Positions 6,101-12,730 of a stretch of DNA of 12,946 nucleotides are shown here, one piece after another. The DNA lies in contig VMEY01000009.1 in assembly GCA_007375785.1 (NCBI GenBank), positions 1-12,946 of the forward strand, given 5' to 3'. Position 1 is the first letter of the stretch; each line of letters opens with the position of its first letter. Both the position numbers and the translations under genes were made by a program. Source of the DNA: Parcubacteria group bacterium Athens0416_74 (GTDB lineage Bacteria; Patescibacteriota; Minisyncoccia; Phycocordibacterales; UBA2100). The notes beneath the pieces were generated by a model. The model had not been told where the DNA came from. It saw nothing but the letters and a program-made list of their open reading frames with translations, and did no database searches.

Positions 6101-6168
6101 CCCACGGGGAATCGAACCCCGCTTCCATCCTTGAGAAGGATGTGTCCTAGCCGATAGACGATGGGGCC
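6097..6168 (-). tRNA. tRNA-Glu (anticodon CTC)
   Basis: The minus strand folds into a complete cloverleaf. The acceptor GGCCCCA pairs with TGGGGTC with one G-T at the second pair. The D-arm has CGTCTATCGGCTAGGACA, the anticodon stem CATCC/GGATG holds loop TTCTCAA (anticodon CTC at 6135-6133), and the T-arm is CGGGG-TTCGATT-CCCCG. The discriminator base is A and no CCA is encoded, so CCA must be added after transcription. The body strongly resembles bacterial glutamate tRNAs. The 3' end runs straight into the inverted-repeat terminator. Confidence 0.95.
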
Positions 6169-6216
6169 AGTCGCGCAAATAGTACAAAAAAATGTCGGTT
6201 TTTACCAGCCCAAATT

Positions 6217-6250
6217 ACATACTCTCACATACCCAAGTATATGAGAGTGT
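6217..6250 (-). repeat. 34-bp palindromic direct repeat, copy 1 (between wHTH gene and tRNA-Glu)
   Basis: Identical over 34 bases to 6568-6601. Each copy is an imperfect palindrome: ACTCTCACATAC, spacer CCAA, GTATATGAGAGT, with 11 of 12 positions complementary. It contains a minus-strand TATACT (6241-6236) 68 bases before the tRNA-Glu 5' end, so it could act as promoter and operator for the tRNA. It lies just after the regulator stop codon. Confidence 0.85.
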
Positions 6251-6253
6251 TAC

Positions 6254-6553
6254 TTATTCGCGGGAAAGATTGGCGAACGACTTTATAAAATCGGCAAACA
6301 CTTTGCCGTAGGGCGTGAGATTGTGCTGGACCATCCTGCCCGCATACGATTTCTCGACCAGACCTGCCGTGACCAGACGACGAGTGTGTTCACTAAATGT
6401 CTTTTGATTGCCCTCCAGCTCCATGAGAATATCCTCAAGGGAGAGGCCCGGTCTGCGTGCTATCAGCAGCAGTATTTGAATTCGCCAATGATTCGACACT
6501 CCTTTGAAGTGTCTTTCCAACTTGCGCGCGCTCTTTGGTTTCTTCGCGGCCAT
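6254..6553 (-). CDS. ArsR-like winged-helix transcriptional regulator
   Basis: A 99-residue protein almost wholly made of one winged helix-turn-helix domain. It has a basic N-terminus (KKPKSARKLERHFK), helix 1 in SNHWRIQILLLIAR (about 20-33), a helix-turn-helix in LEDILMELEGNQKTFSEHTRRLVTAGLVEK (about 39-68), and a wing around SYAGRMVQHNLTPYG (69-83). The pattern 'NHWRIQILLLI ... SEHTRRLVTAGLVE' is ArsR/MarR-like. It has no cysteine or histidine cluster, so metal sensing is unlikely. The ATG at 6553 is preferred over a GTG two codons upstream. Identical 34-bp palindromes lie just upstream of the start and just after the stop, consistent with autoregulation and with control of the neighbouring tRNA-Glu; both are inferences. 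Confidence 0.85.
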   Translation of the reverse strand: MAAKKPKSARKLERHFKGVSNHWRIQILLLIARRPGLSLEDILMELEGNQKTFSEHTRRLVTAGLVEKSYAGRMVQHNLTPYGKVFADFIKSFANLSRE

Positions 6554-6557
6554 GCCC

Positions 6558-6601
6558 ACATACTCTCACATACTCTCACATACCCAAGTATATGAGAGTG
6601 T
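6558..6601 (-). repeat. 34-bp palindromic direct repeat, copy 2, with extra half-site (probable operator)
   Basis: The 34-bp unit at 6568-6601 is identical to 6217-6250. Here it is extended toward the gene by a further ACTCTCACAT (6562-6571), giving tandem 10-base half-sites in helical register. A minus-strand TATACT (6592-6587) lies in it, about 34 bases before the regulator ATG. Position over the promoter and dyad symmetry fit an operator for the winged-helix protein. Confidence 0.75.
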
Positions 6602-6613
6602 CGTAGTGGATAA

Positions 6614-6865
6614 CTAGTGCTCCTTCACGAGCTGGAAGCGCGATTCACCGCTCTCGACTGTACCGAAGAAAATCGACTCCGGGCGATACCAAAATCCGTG
6701 AGCATGCGGCCAGAGGTGTTCATAGACGACTCCTGTCTCGAGCGACTCACTGTGCCGTACACCTTTGTGCACGAGCCGATACACTCCTCCCTTGTAATGC
6801 TGGTATATCTCCCCCGGAGCCGCGAGCGCCTGCTCTTTGCTTCCATACAAAGGTGCCTCTCCCAT
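6614..6865 (-). CDS. DUF1653 domain protein
   Basis: An 83-residue protein matching the DUF1653 pattern: YQHYKGGVYRLV (about residues 21-32), ARHSE-type VRHSESLE, VVYEHLW, then FWYRPESIFF and a C-terminal RFQLV. DUF1653 proteins are small, single-domain and of unknown function. The ATG at 6865 is set by a perfect GGAGG five bases upstream, which lies inside the end of murF; only two bases separate the murF stop from this ATG. It is therefore co-translated with the last gene of the division cluster. Longer frames from 6949 or 6883 overlap murF and lack this ribosome site. Confidence 0.85.
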   Translation of the reverse strand: MGEAPLYGSKEQALAAPGEIYQHYKGGVYRLVHKGVRHSESLETGVVYEHLWPHAHGFWYRPESIFFGTVESGESRFQLVKEH

Positions 6866-6867
6866 AC

Positions 6868-8163
6868 TTACCTCCGCGACCATTCGTCTTCCATTCGGAC
6901 AAGCAGCTCCGCTGCGCGATCCGGCTCGGCCATCAGGGCTCGTACACATTTTTCGAGTCGCATCCCTTGAGAGCCTTTCACGAGGATAATGTCACCCTTT
7001 CGAAGTTCGGGAAGCAGTTCTTTTGCGACGCGCTCTGCTTCTCCCATGTCGTATTGTCGAATAGACATCTCCGGCATACCTGCATCGAGCGCTGCTTCTG
7101 CAATCGCTCGCGAGCGAAAACCCACTGTAACCAAAACATCCGTCATCTTTGCCGCTCGTTCGCCCACCTGTCGATGCGCTTCTTTTGTGTACCTACCAAG
7201 CTCGAGCATATCGCCGAGTATCGCGATCTTCCGTCCGCTCGTGCGTATGTCAGCAAGAAGATCGAGCGCCGCAAGAGCCGCTACCGGTGAAGAATTGTAT
7301 GTATCGTCGATAAGCACGGAATATTTCATGCCGGGCAGTATGCGCACACGGCCCGGTGGCGGTTCCCATGTATCAAGCGCGCGACTGACCGACACGCTGT
7401 CTACTCCCACACAATCGCCGACAGCTATTGCCGCAAGCGCTGCGTACACACGAGGGCGACCGAGTGCCCCATGCACATTGACCGGAATCGACGACGCGCC
7501 GTGGTTTGCGCGAAAGCGCACCCCTACCGGCTCATCATCCTTGTAGACAATCTCCTCATGCGATGAAAAGAAATCATTGTTGCTCTCACAACCGTAAGTG
7601 ACTGATATTCCGCGATAATCCCCGTGTAGTTGTCTTGAGCGAAGGTCGTCCCCATTGATTACCAACTTGCCTCCCGGCCGCACGTACTCGGCGAGTGCGC
7701 GTTTTTCTTTCATGACATCCTCGGGTGATGAAAAGTATTCCACGTGTGCCGGTATTTCTGGTACTCCGGTAAACACCGCAATCTCCGGTCGCAGCCACTT
7801 CGCAATACGCCGAATATCACCCGGTCTATCGGCACCCACCTCGAGCACCAGCCACTGCGGATAGTCGGCAGGAAGCACGATAAGTGCAAGCCCCTTGAAA
7901 AGATTCCCTATCCATAAAAACGGATTGCTCCAGGCATTCTCACAGCCCAATATCGTGAGCGGCACTCCTATGTCGCTGTTGAAACTCTTTGCACTCTTCC
8001 GCATGTGAAGTGTGCCGGAAAGCCCCGCATAAATCGCGTCTTTGGTGGTGGTCTTTCCCACGCTTCCCGTGACCGCGATAATGCGCGGCTTATGGCGCCA
8101 TAACACAAGGCGCGCTTCCCATACGAGAAGTGTGACGAGTATCTTTTTTAGAGCATTGAGCAT
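6868..8163 (-). CDS. murF: MurF-like Mur ligase (UDP-MurNAc-tripeptide:D-Ala-D-Ala ligase), no usual N-domain
   Basis: ATP-dependent ligase of the Mur family, predicted to add D-Ala-D-Ala to the peptidoglycan precursor. In its 431 residues the P-loop GSVGKTTTKD lies at 33-42, LEVGADRPGDI at 107-117, NGDD at 170-173, PPGRVRI at 269-275 and DDTYNSSP at 286-293. The last is the MurF-type form, followed by ILGDMLELG. In E. coli MurF the P-loop is near residue 107, after a UDP-sugar-binding N-domain. Here only about 30 residues precede it, and they include a hydrophobic stretch (8-22) that may touch the membrane. No N-domain is encoded upstream, since ftsI ends 30 bases before. The cluster position supports MurF; another Mur-type ligase is the alternative. 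Confidence 0.88.
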   Translation of the reverse strand: MLNALKKILVTLLVWEARLVLWRHKPRIIAVTGSVGKTTTKDAIYAGLSGTLHMRKSAKSFNSDIGVPLTILGCENAWSNPFLWIGNLFKGLALIVLPADYPQWLVLEVGADRPGDIRRIAKWLRPEIAVFTGVPEIPAHVEYFSSPEDVMKEKRALAEYVRPGGKLVINGDDLRSRQLHGDYRGISVTYGCESNNDFFSSHEEIVYKDDEPVGVRFRANHGASSIPVNVHGALGRPRVYAALAAIAVGDCVGVDSVSVSRALDTWEPPPGRVRILPGMKYSVLIDDTYNSSPVAALAALDLLADIRTSGRKIAILGDMLELGRYTKEAHRQVGERAAKMTDVLVTVGFRSRAIAEAALDAGMPEMSIRQYDMGEAERVAKELLPELRKGDIILVKGSQGMRLEKCVRALMAEPDRAAELLVRMEDEWSRR

Positions 8164-8193
8164 AAATATTCCGCGTCATTCTACCGCATCACC

Positions 8194-9909
8194 CTATCTA
8201 TCAGGCGGAATACTGTAATAATTTATCAAGAACTTGGTAATGTCGAGGAATGGATGTGCCAAAGTCGCCGATGCAAATTCTGCGCCGTGCGGCTCAACCG
8301 CAAAGAGAAAGACGATGAATCGAGCGTCGTGAGCAGGAAAATATCCGAAGAACGAGTGCAGATACCTGTCGGAATAGTATCCGCCGTTGGAATCTACGAG
8401 CTGCGCTGTTCCTGTCTTAGCCGCTATGGAGTAATGTTCTTGCTTCAGCTTTCCGTCGAGAAGCGCTTTATCGTAGACCTCTACGAGCATGCGAGTCACC
8501 GCCTCAGTCGTTTCGGGCTTAAAGATCTGCCGCCTCTCCTTTTCCTCGACCTCACGCGTAATGCCACTCGAGAATTTTACGTGCGTGACCACATGCGGAT
8601 TCGGCAATTTTCCGCCGTTGGCGAGCGCGGCAAGTGCGCGCGTCATCGCAATCGGCGTCACCGAAATACCCTGACCAAACGATGCGGCTGCAAAGTTGAC
8701 TTCCGGCCCCACTCCTTCCCCGAGTGGACTGAGGTCACCCGTAACCTCGTTGGGCAGGTCTATTTCAGTCTTCTCCTCGAGCCCGAGCGACTTCATGTAT
8801 TTCGTAAAGGTCGCAGAGCCAGCGCGCTCTTCGACAAACGTGGCACCGAGGTTGAGTGATTGACTCAAGACTTGCTGCATCGGTGTCGTATTGCGCGCTC
8901 TTTTGTCGTGATTACATACTTTCTTTCCCGAGCGCGTAAAGCAGCCTGTATCGTAGTAAGTGGTCTGCGGCGTCACTGCACCTACATCGAGTCCTATAGC
9001 CATGGTCAGGGGCTTCATGATGGAACCGAGTTCGTATCTGCCCTCCACAAGTGCGTTTGTAAATACCGCGGGATTCTCTACGGTGTTGTACGCGTTGGGG
9101 TCGAAGCTCGGCCTCAGCGCAAGAGCGGCAATCTCGCCGGTCTTTGGGTCCATGATTATGCCGCCTGCCACACGCGGCGTATATTCACTCATGACTTCGT
9201 CGAGCGTTTTTTCCAGCTGTGCCTGCGTCGTTGGTTCGATAGAGATGATGATGCTCCCCTCTTGTTTTGCCGGATTGGCAGAGAGTGCCGCACGAGCGTT
9301 GGTAAATATTTCTGCAAACGGGTTTACATACAGGCCTTCCCGTTTATGCGACAGTGTCTCCTGCCACGCAAGCTCCAGACCATACACACCTGTCTTCACC
9401 TCCCCTTTGTATCCCACGAATCCCAGTGTCTGTGCGGCAAGCTGCTTTGCCGGGTAGTTGCGCCACTTGTCCTGGACCAATACCACCCCCGGGAGTTTGA
9501 GCGCACGAATCTCCGCCGCAGCTTCATCCGATACCCGTTGTGCCATCTCTTCCCACGGATCGTCGCCCTTAGCAGCGCTCGCAAAGAAACGCTCCTTGTC
9601 GAGCTCTACGTGCGGCGATAGCGCATCATAGACTATCTGCGGGTCCTTCAAGTCTTTGGGCACGACAACAAGCAGCCACCCTGACTGCGTCACCGCAGCC
9701 GCGACACTCTCCCCATCTTTGTCCGTAAAGAATATATCGCCGCGTGCCACTTCATCGCCTGCGCGCTGCACGTATTGACCCATCGCATCCTGTGCGTACG
9801 AGTCACCCAGAACAATCTGGACAAAATACAGACGCAGAATAAGCACGAATGCCGCCACGATAAAGACGGCACACAAAATACGCGCGCGAAATACGAGCGT
9901 CGATTTCAT
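8194..9909 (-). CDS. ftsI: Class B penicillin-binding protein, FtsI/PBP2-type transpeptidase
   Basis: Peptidoglycan DD-transpeptidase, membrane-anchored with the catalytic domain outside. The 571-residue protein has one N-terminal membrane segment (about 11-33), a PBP dimer-type domain (about 50-210), and a transpeptidase domain with all three active-site motifs. These are S296-I-M-K299 in ELGSIMKP, S351-L-N353, and K498-T-G-T501. Cys323 and Cys332 flank a small loop and could form a disulfide. Length and motif spacing fit class B PBPs. Its place between the ftsL-like gene and murF in a division cluster favours the septal enzyme FtsI over the elongation enzyme. It starts at an ATG 24 bases after the ftsL-like stop codons (TAA TAG in tandem). 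Confidence 0.95.
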   Translation of the reverse strand: MKSTLVFRARILCAVFIVAAFVLILRLYFVQIVLGDSYAQDAMGQYVQRAGDEVARGDIFFTDKDGESVAAAVTQSGWLLVVVPKDLKDPQIVYDALSPHVELDKERFFASAAKGDDPWEEMAQRVSDEAAAEIRALKLPGVVLVQDKWRNYPAKQLAAQTLGFVGYKGEVKTGVYGLELAWQETLSHKREGLYVNPFAEIFTNARAALSANPAKQEGSIIISIEPTTQAQLEKTLDEVMSEYTPRVAGGIIMDPKTGEIAALALRPSFDPNAYNTVENPAVFTNALVEGRYELGSIMKPLTMAIGLDVGAVTPQTTYYDTGCFTRSGKKVCNHDKRARNTTPMQQVLSQSLNLGATFVEERAGSATFTKYMKSLGLEEKTEIDLPNEVTGDLSPLGEGVGPEVNFAAASFGQGISVTPIAMTRALAALANGGKLPNPHVVTHVKFSSGITREVEEKERRQIFKPETTEAVTRMLVEVYDKALLDGKLKQEHYSIAAKTGTAQLVDSNGGYYSDRYLHSFFGYFPAHDARFIVFLFAVEPHGAEFASATLAHPFLDITKFLINYYSIPPDR

Positions 9910-9933
9910 ACGCGGTACTCGAGGCGCTCTCTA

Positions 9934-10332
9934 TTAGATGCCATTGCCGGGTATTGTAGCAGCCACGGCAGTGCCCGGACGATAGACGTACTGTGTGTCT
10001 CGCAAATTCGTGAGACCTATCGATGTCGCTATAGACTCATCGACACTGTGAGAGAGGGCAAAGTATTCCTGCTCCATCACGGCTATTGCACTTTGAAGGC
10101 GTGTCGTCTCGGTACCTGCCTCTTTCCGTGCGATGATGTTGAGGACTGATGCGCCCACAAAATAGAGGTATCCGGCACAAAGCACGAGGAGTATCAACAT
10201 GAGGGCGCGCAAGAACGCGCTCTCATACGGATGCTCCACGGCAAGCGTCATGCTTTTTCTTGCACTCGAGAAGTCCAGCGATGTCTGGAATATGGAGGGA
10301 CGATATTTACTTATTGATTTGAGCTTACCCAT
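9934..10332 (-). CDS. ftsL: FtsL-like bitopic division protein
   Basis: A 132-residue protein with a polar N-terminal tail (1-40), one membrane helix (about 41-62, AFLRALMLILLVLCAGYLYF) and an external helical part (about 66-105) rich in Glu, Gln and hydrophobics that could form a coiled coil. This bitopic layout is that of FtsL/DivIC, which bridge the division transpeptidase and the divisome. Sequence identity in this family is very low, so the call rests on layout and on position between rsmH and ftsI. The start ATG overlaps the rsmH stop by eight bases (ATGGGTAA), implying translational coupling. Confidence 0.7.
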   Translation of the reverse strand: MGKLKSISKYRPSIFQTSLDFSSARKSMTLAVEHPYESAFLRALMLILLVLCAGYLYFVGASVLNIIARKEAGTETTRLQSAIAVMEQEYFALSHSVDESIATSIGLTNLRDTQYVYRPGTAVAATIPGNGI

Positions 10333-11230
10333 GGTGATTCTTTTCGATTACGCGAAGCTTCGCACTGCGAGCCCGCGGGTTGTCTGATAATTCTTCGGTA
10401 GAAGGAGTGATGGGTTTGCGTGTGACGCGGCTTCCCTCACCCTTTTCTTCCAAGCTGACAAATCGCTGCTTCACTATCCGATCTTCAAGTGAGTGGAAAC
10501 TTATGACTGCCATGCGGCCGCTTTCCTCGAGAATCTGCCAGGTATTACGTAGAGATTCTTCGAGTGCGCCGAGTTCGTCATTGACCGCGATACGCAAAGC
10601 CTGAAACGTCTTGGTAGCAGGATGCATCCGACCGTATCTTGCAGATGTAGGTACGGCAGCCTTTATGATGTCTGCCAGCTCCTTAGCGGTTCGTATCGGA
10701 GAGCGCTCTCTTGCAGCTACGATTGCGCTCGCAATGCGTCTCGAGTGCCGCTCTTCGCCCCATCCGAATATCACATCAGCGAGCGATTCTTCCTGCCACT
10801 CGTTGACGATGACGTATGCATTCAACGATTGGTCTTTGTCGTATGCCATCGAGAGTGGCTCATCGGAGAGAAAAGAGAATCCTCTTCCTGCGGTGAGCTG
10901 AAATCCGGACCACCCGAGGTCAAAGAGCACTTTGTCGACTCTTGTCACACCAATCTTTTCGAGCTCCGCTCTCATGTGCCGGAAGTTCGCATGTATCAAA
11001 TGCACGGGTGCTTTCGAGTCTTTCAGTGCTATTTTCGCTCTGCCTATGGCGTCTTCATCAGCGTCGAAGCCGATAAATACTCCATGCTCTCCAAGGCGCT
11101 TCGCCATCTCTTTTGCATGACCCGCGCCACCGAGCGTGGCATCCACTACGACATCATCCTTTTGTATCGCAAGCGATTCGACTGCTTCAAGTAAAAGAAC
11201 AGTTCGATGCCCGACTTTTTCTACTAGCAT
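10325..11230 (-). CDS. rsmH: 16S rRNA (cytosine1402-N4)-methyltransferase RsmH
   Basis: Methylates N4 of C1402 in the ribosomal P-site using SAM. The start matches the family: VGHRTVLLLEAVESL at residues 6-20. SAM-binding VVVDATLGGAGHAKE is at 27-41, FDLGWSGFQLTAGRGFSF at 103-120, followed by MHPATKTFQALRIAVNDELGALEE, then ISFHSLEDRIVKQRF and the C-terminal PRARSAKLRVIEK. All family blocks are present. From the ATG at 11230 the protein is 301 residues; an in-frame ATG at 11266 would add 12 residues, and neither has a Shine-Dalgarno. Family alignment favours 11230. The gene follows mraZ and overlaps the ftsL-like gene by eight bases. Confidence 0.94.
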   Translation of the reverse strand: MLVEKVGHRTVLLLEAVESLAIQKDDVVVDATLGGAGHAKEMAKRLGEHGVFIGFDADEDAIGRAKIALKDSKAPVHLIHANFRHMRAELEKIGVTRVDKVLFDLGWSGFQLTAGRGFSFLSDEPLSMAYDKDQSLNAYVIVNEWQEESLADVIFGWGEERHSRRIASAIVAARERSPIRTAKELADIIKAAVPTSARYGRMHPATKTFQALRIAVNDELGALEESLRNTWQILEESGRMAVISFHSLEDRIVKQRFVSLEEKGEGSRVTRKPITPSTEELSDNPRARSAKLRVIEKNHHG

Positions 11231-11301
11231 CGGATTGCCGGGAGATATAAGGCGTCGCGTGCGCATGACGTTTGAAATAATCCCCCAGCAATCAGGTGCA
11301 A

Positions 11302-11739
11302 CTAGAGAGCGCCAATCTCTCCGAGCTTCTCGGCGAGCGCATCGGCTTGCTTTTCGATACGGGCTTTGTAGGTATTCCATCGCTCCGCATCCCAGACTTC
11401 CACGCGGTCCGACACACCGGCGAATACGACATTTTTCTTGAGACCTGCGAACTCCTTCTGATGCTCCGGTATGAGGATGCGGCCCGCGCCGTCGACCTCC
11501 ACCTCAGCGGCTCCCGAAAGAATGAATCGATTGAATCCTCGTGTGTCCGCCTGAGCAAAGGAAAGCTCTTGCAGCTTAGCTGCGACCTTCTCCCAGTTCG
11601 CGCGCGAATAGACGAAGAGACAATTGTCGAGTCCGCGCGTCATCACTACCTTTTTGCCAAGTCCGGTACGGAAAGATTTCGGCAGCGAGATGCGCTTCTT
11701 CTCATCGAGCGAGTGTTCGTATTCCCCTATAAACATCAT
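11302..11739 (-). CDS. mraZ: MraZ, transcriptional regulator of the division/cell-wall cluster
   Basis: DNA-binding protein built of two SpoVT/AbrB-like halves. The first starts at FIGEYEHSLDEKKRISLP (DxKxRxxxP) and the second holds VEVDGAGRILIPEHQKEF (DxxGRxxIP), followed by VFAGVSDRVEVWDAERW. The order and spacing are typical of MraZ; length from the first ATG is 145 residues. A second ATG immediately follows, so the start may be 11736. The frame remains open upstream to 11847, but that part covers the promoter and operator boxes. In other bacteria MraZ represses or tunes its own operon by binding repeated TGGG boxes, and such boxes are present upstream here. Confidence 0.94.
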   Translation of the reverse strand: MMFIGEYEHSLDEKKRISLPKSFRTGLGKKVVMTRGLDNCLFVYSRANWEKVAAKLQELSFAQADTRGFNRFILSGAAEVEVDGAGRILIPEHQKEFAGLKKNVVFAGVSDRVEVWDAERWNTYKARIEKQADALAEKLGEIGAL

Positions 11740-11752
11740 AATTCTACGGTTT

Positions 11753-11797
11753 CCCACTTTTTCCCACTGCATTAGAGTATATACCACTATACCCCAC
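11753..11797 (-). promoter_or_regulatory. mraZ promoter with MraZ boxes in 10-bp register
   Basis: On the minus strand GTGGG occurs at 11797-11793, 11767-11763 and 11757-11753, with a degenerate GTGGT at 11787-11783. All start on one 10-bp lattice. The empty slot is filled by the -10 box TATACT (11781-11776). TTGCGG at 11802-11797 is a poor -35 at 15 bases. Two boxes fall upstream of the -10 and two in the short leader. The known MraZ site is TGGGN repeated with 5-base spacers, which these match. Confidence 0.7.
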
Positions 11798-11850
11798 CGC
11801 AAGGCACTTATCCACACTGCTCCGCCAAGGCTTCGCAGTGCACGCACGAC

Positions 11851-11873
11851 GAAAAGACCCTCTTTTCAGGGCT
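11851..11873 (-). terminator. Weak stem-loop after the 113-residue gene
   Basis: On the minus strand CCCT-GAAAAG-AGGG is followed by TCTTTTC, ending about 20 bases past the stop at 11892. The stem is only four to five pairs, so termination would be weak. Confidence 0.25.
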
Positions 11874-11891
11874 TCGATGTTGTCTCCGACG

Positions 11892-12233
11892 CTAGCCGTT
11901 CAGACTCTGTATGTATTCACCTCTTAGTCCACGATAGAGCTCGATTCTCTCATCGCATAGTCTCTCAAACTCTGCTTCGTCGTCGGGGGCTGACAGAAGC
12001 AATGCAAAATCTTGACTCAAGAACGCTATCTCGGCATCACCGCGCGAGAAACCGTTTTCAGTTAACGTACTTACTTCCCTGTCTATCGCCTCTCGTGCCC
12101 TTTTCGTGCGCACTGACAATTGAGCTGTGTCATCCTTTAGCGCCTGCCAACTCTCAATACGGTGTCCCAAGTATGCAAGCGAACTCTCTGCTCTAGAATC
12201 CAAGTGGCTCGGTTGACGCGGCGCCTCCCTCAT
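11892..12233 (-). CDS. Unrecognised 113-residue helical protein
   Basis: A soluble, charged, probably all-helical protein with no signal peptide or membrane segment and no family I recognise. The N-terminus is basic (MREAPRQPSHLDSRAES); the rest alternates Glu/Asp and Arg with hydrophobics (residues 20-60 and 80-108), ending ELYRGLRGEYIQSLNG. It begins at an ATG 37 bases after the stop of the upstream coiled-coil gene and lies about 150 bases before mraZ, in the same direction. Ribosome site is weak (GGCGGT). It may be co-transcribed with the coiled-coil gene; a link to cell division is suggested only by position. Confidence 0.6.
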   Translation of the reverse strand: MREAPRQPSHLDSRAESSLAYLGHRIESWQALKDDTAQLSVRTKRAREAIDREVSTLTENGFSRGDAEIAFLSQDFALLLSAPDDEAEFERLCDERIELYRGLRGEYIQSLNG

Positions 12234-12270
12234 ACCGCCATGCTAGCACGCAGACGTTGATCGATCTCGT

Positions 12271-12684
12271 TTACTGAATTTTCTTTTCCGGGAGGCCTGA
12301 TTCGAGCTCTTCGCGAGTTTCTTTGAGATCAACGATGGCGTTTTCTATCGACATGCGTGTACTGAGTACGATGTCTTTATCTTCTGTGAGTCGTTGGAGT
12401 CCGGCCTCTATGTCGTTCATGGCTTTCCCGATTGACCGAGCGACTTCCATATCTTCAGACAGCTCGCCGCTCTCTCGCATTTCTTCAGCGCGAGCATCGA
12501 ACAGCGCGAGTTGTTCGCGCACACGCTCAATGTTGGCATTGATATGAGCCACATCTTCGTGAACTGCGGGAAGCATCGTCTCAAGGTCTTTCAACATTGC
12601 CTCTATTTCGGAGAGCTCAAGCTTCAAGTCTCCCTCGAAATCATCGTCTCGCTCGCCATTGCCGCCTCTTTCAATGCCTGACAT
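12271..12684 (-). CDS. Unrecognised 137-residue coiled-coil protein
   Basis: An acidic, soluble, almost wholly helical protein. After a Gly/Asp-rich tail (residues 1-19), residues 20-70 and 85-130 show heptad-like spacing of Leu, Ile, Met and Val, giving two likely coiled-coil helices with a hinge near ESGELSED. It has no recognised domain. The ATG at 12684 is chosen because the -10 box TATAAT ends seven bases upstream; the longer frame back to 12855 would read through that promoter and into the divergent gene. It is the first gene of the minus-strand run leading toward mraZ. Confidence 0.65.
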   Translation of the reverse strand: MSGIERGGNGERDDDFEGDLKLELSEIEAMLKDLETMLPAVHEDVAHINANIERVREQLALFDARAEEMRESGELSEDMEVARSIGKAMNDIEAGLQRLTEDKDIVLSTRMSIENAIVDLKETREELESGLPEKKIQ

Positions 12685-12690
12685 ACGTAG

Positions 12691-12696
12691 ATTATA
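12691..12696 (-). promoter_or_regulatory. Consensus -10 box for a probably leaderless transcript
   Basis: TATAAT on the minus strand with only six bases between it and the ATG at 12684, so transcription would start at or within a base or two of the start codon. The -35 region (TGGTAA at about 17 bases) is weak. Confidence 0.5.
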
Positions 12697-12730
12697 TGCC
12701 AACCAAGTCTGTGTTACCATCGCGCTATCT

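Noticed and set aside
5848..6105. Minus-strand 85-codon frame next to tRNA-Glu
   Set aside because: It begins inside the tRNA, runs through the 24-bp inverted repeat and the hairpin region, and has an Arg/Ser-rich translation typical of structured noncoding DNA.
6217..6601. CRISPR array
   Set aside because: Only two full repeat copies with a protein gene between them; no regular spacers and no cas genes.
8254..9621. Plus-strand frames of 201 and 253 codons opposite ftsI
   Set aside because: ftsI shows all three active-site motifs across this stretch; the antisense frames have no recognisable protein features.
10622..11194. Plus-strand frame of 190 codons opposite rsmH
   Set aside because: A shadow of the well-conserved rsmH frame.
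11231..11380. Longer rsmH start inside mraZ
   Set aside because: The extension overlaps the mraZ 3' end, has no family similarity and no ribosome site.
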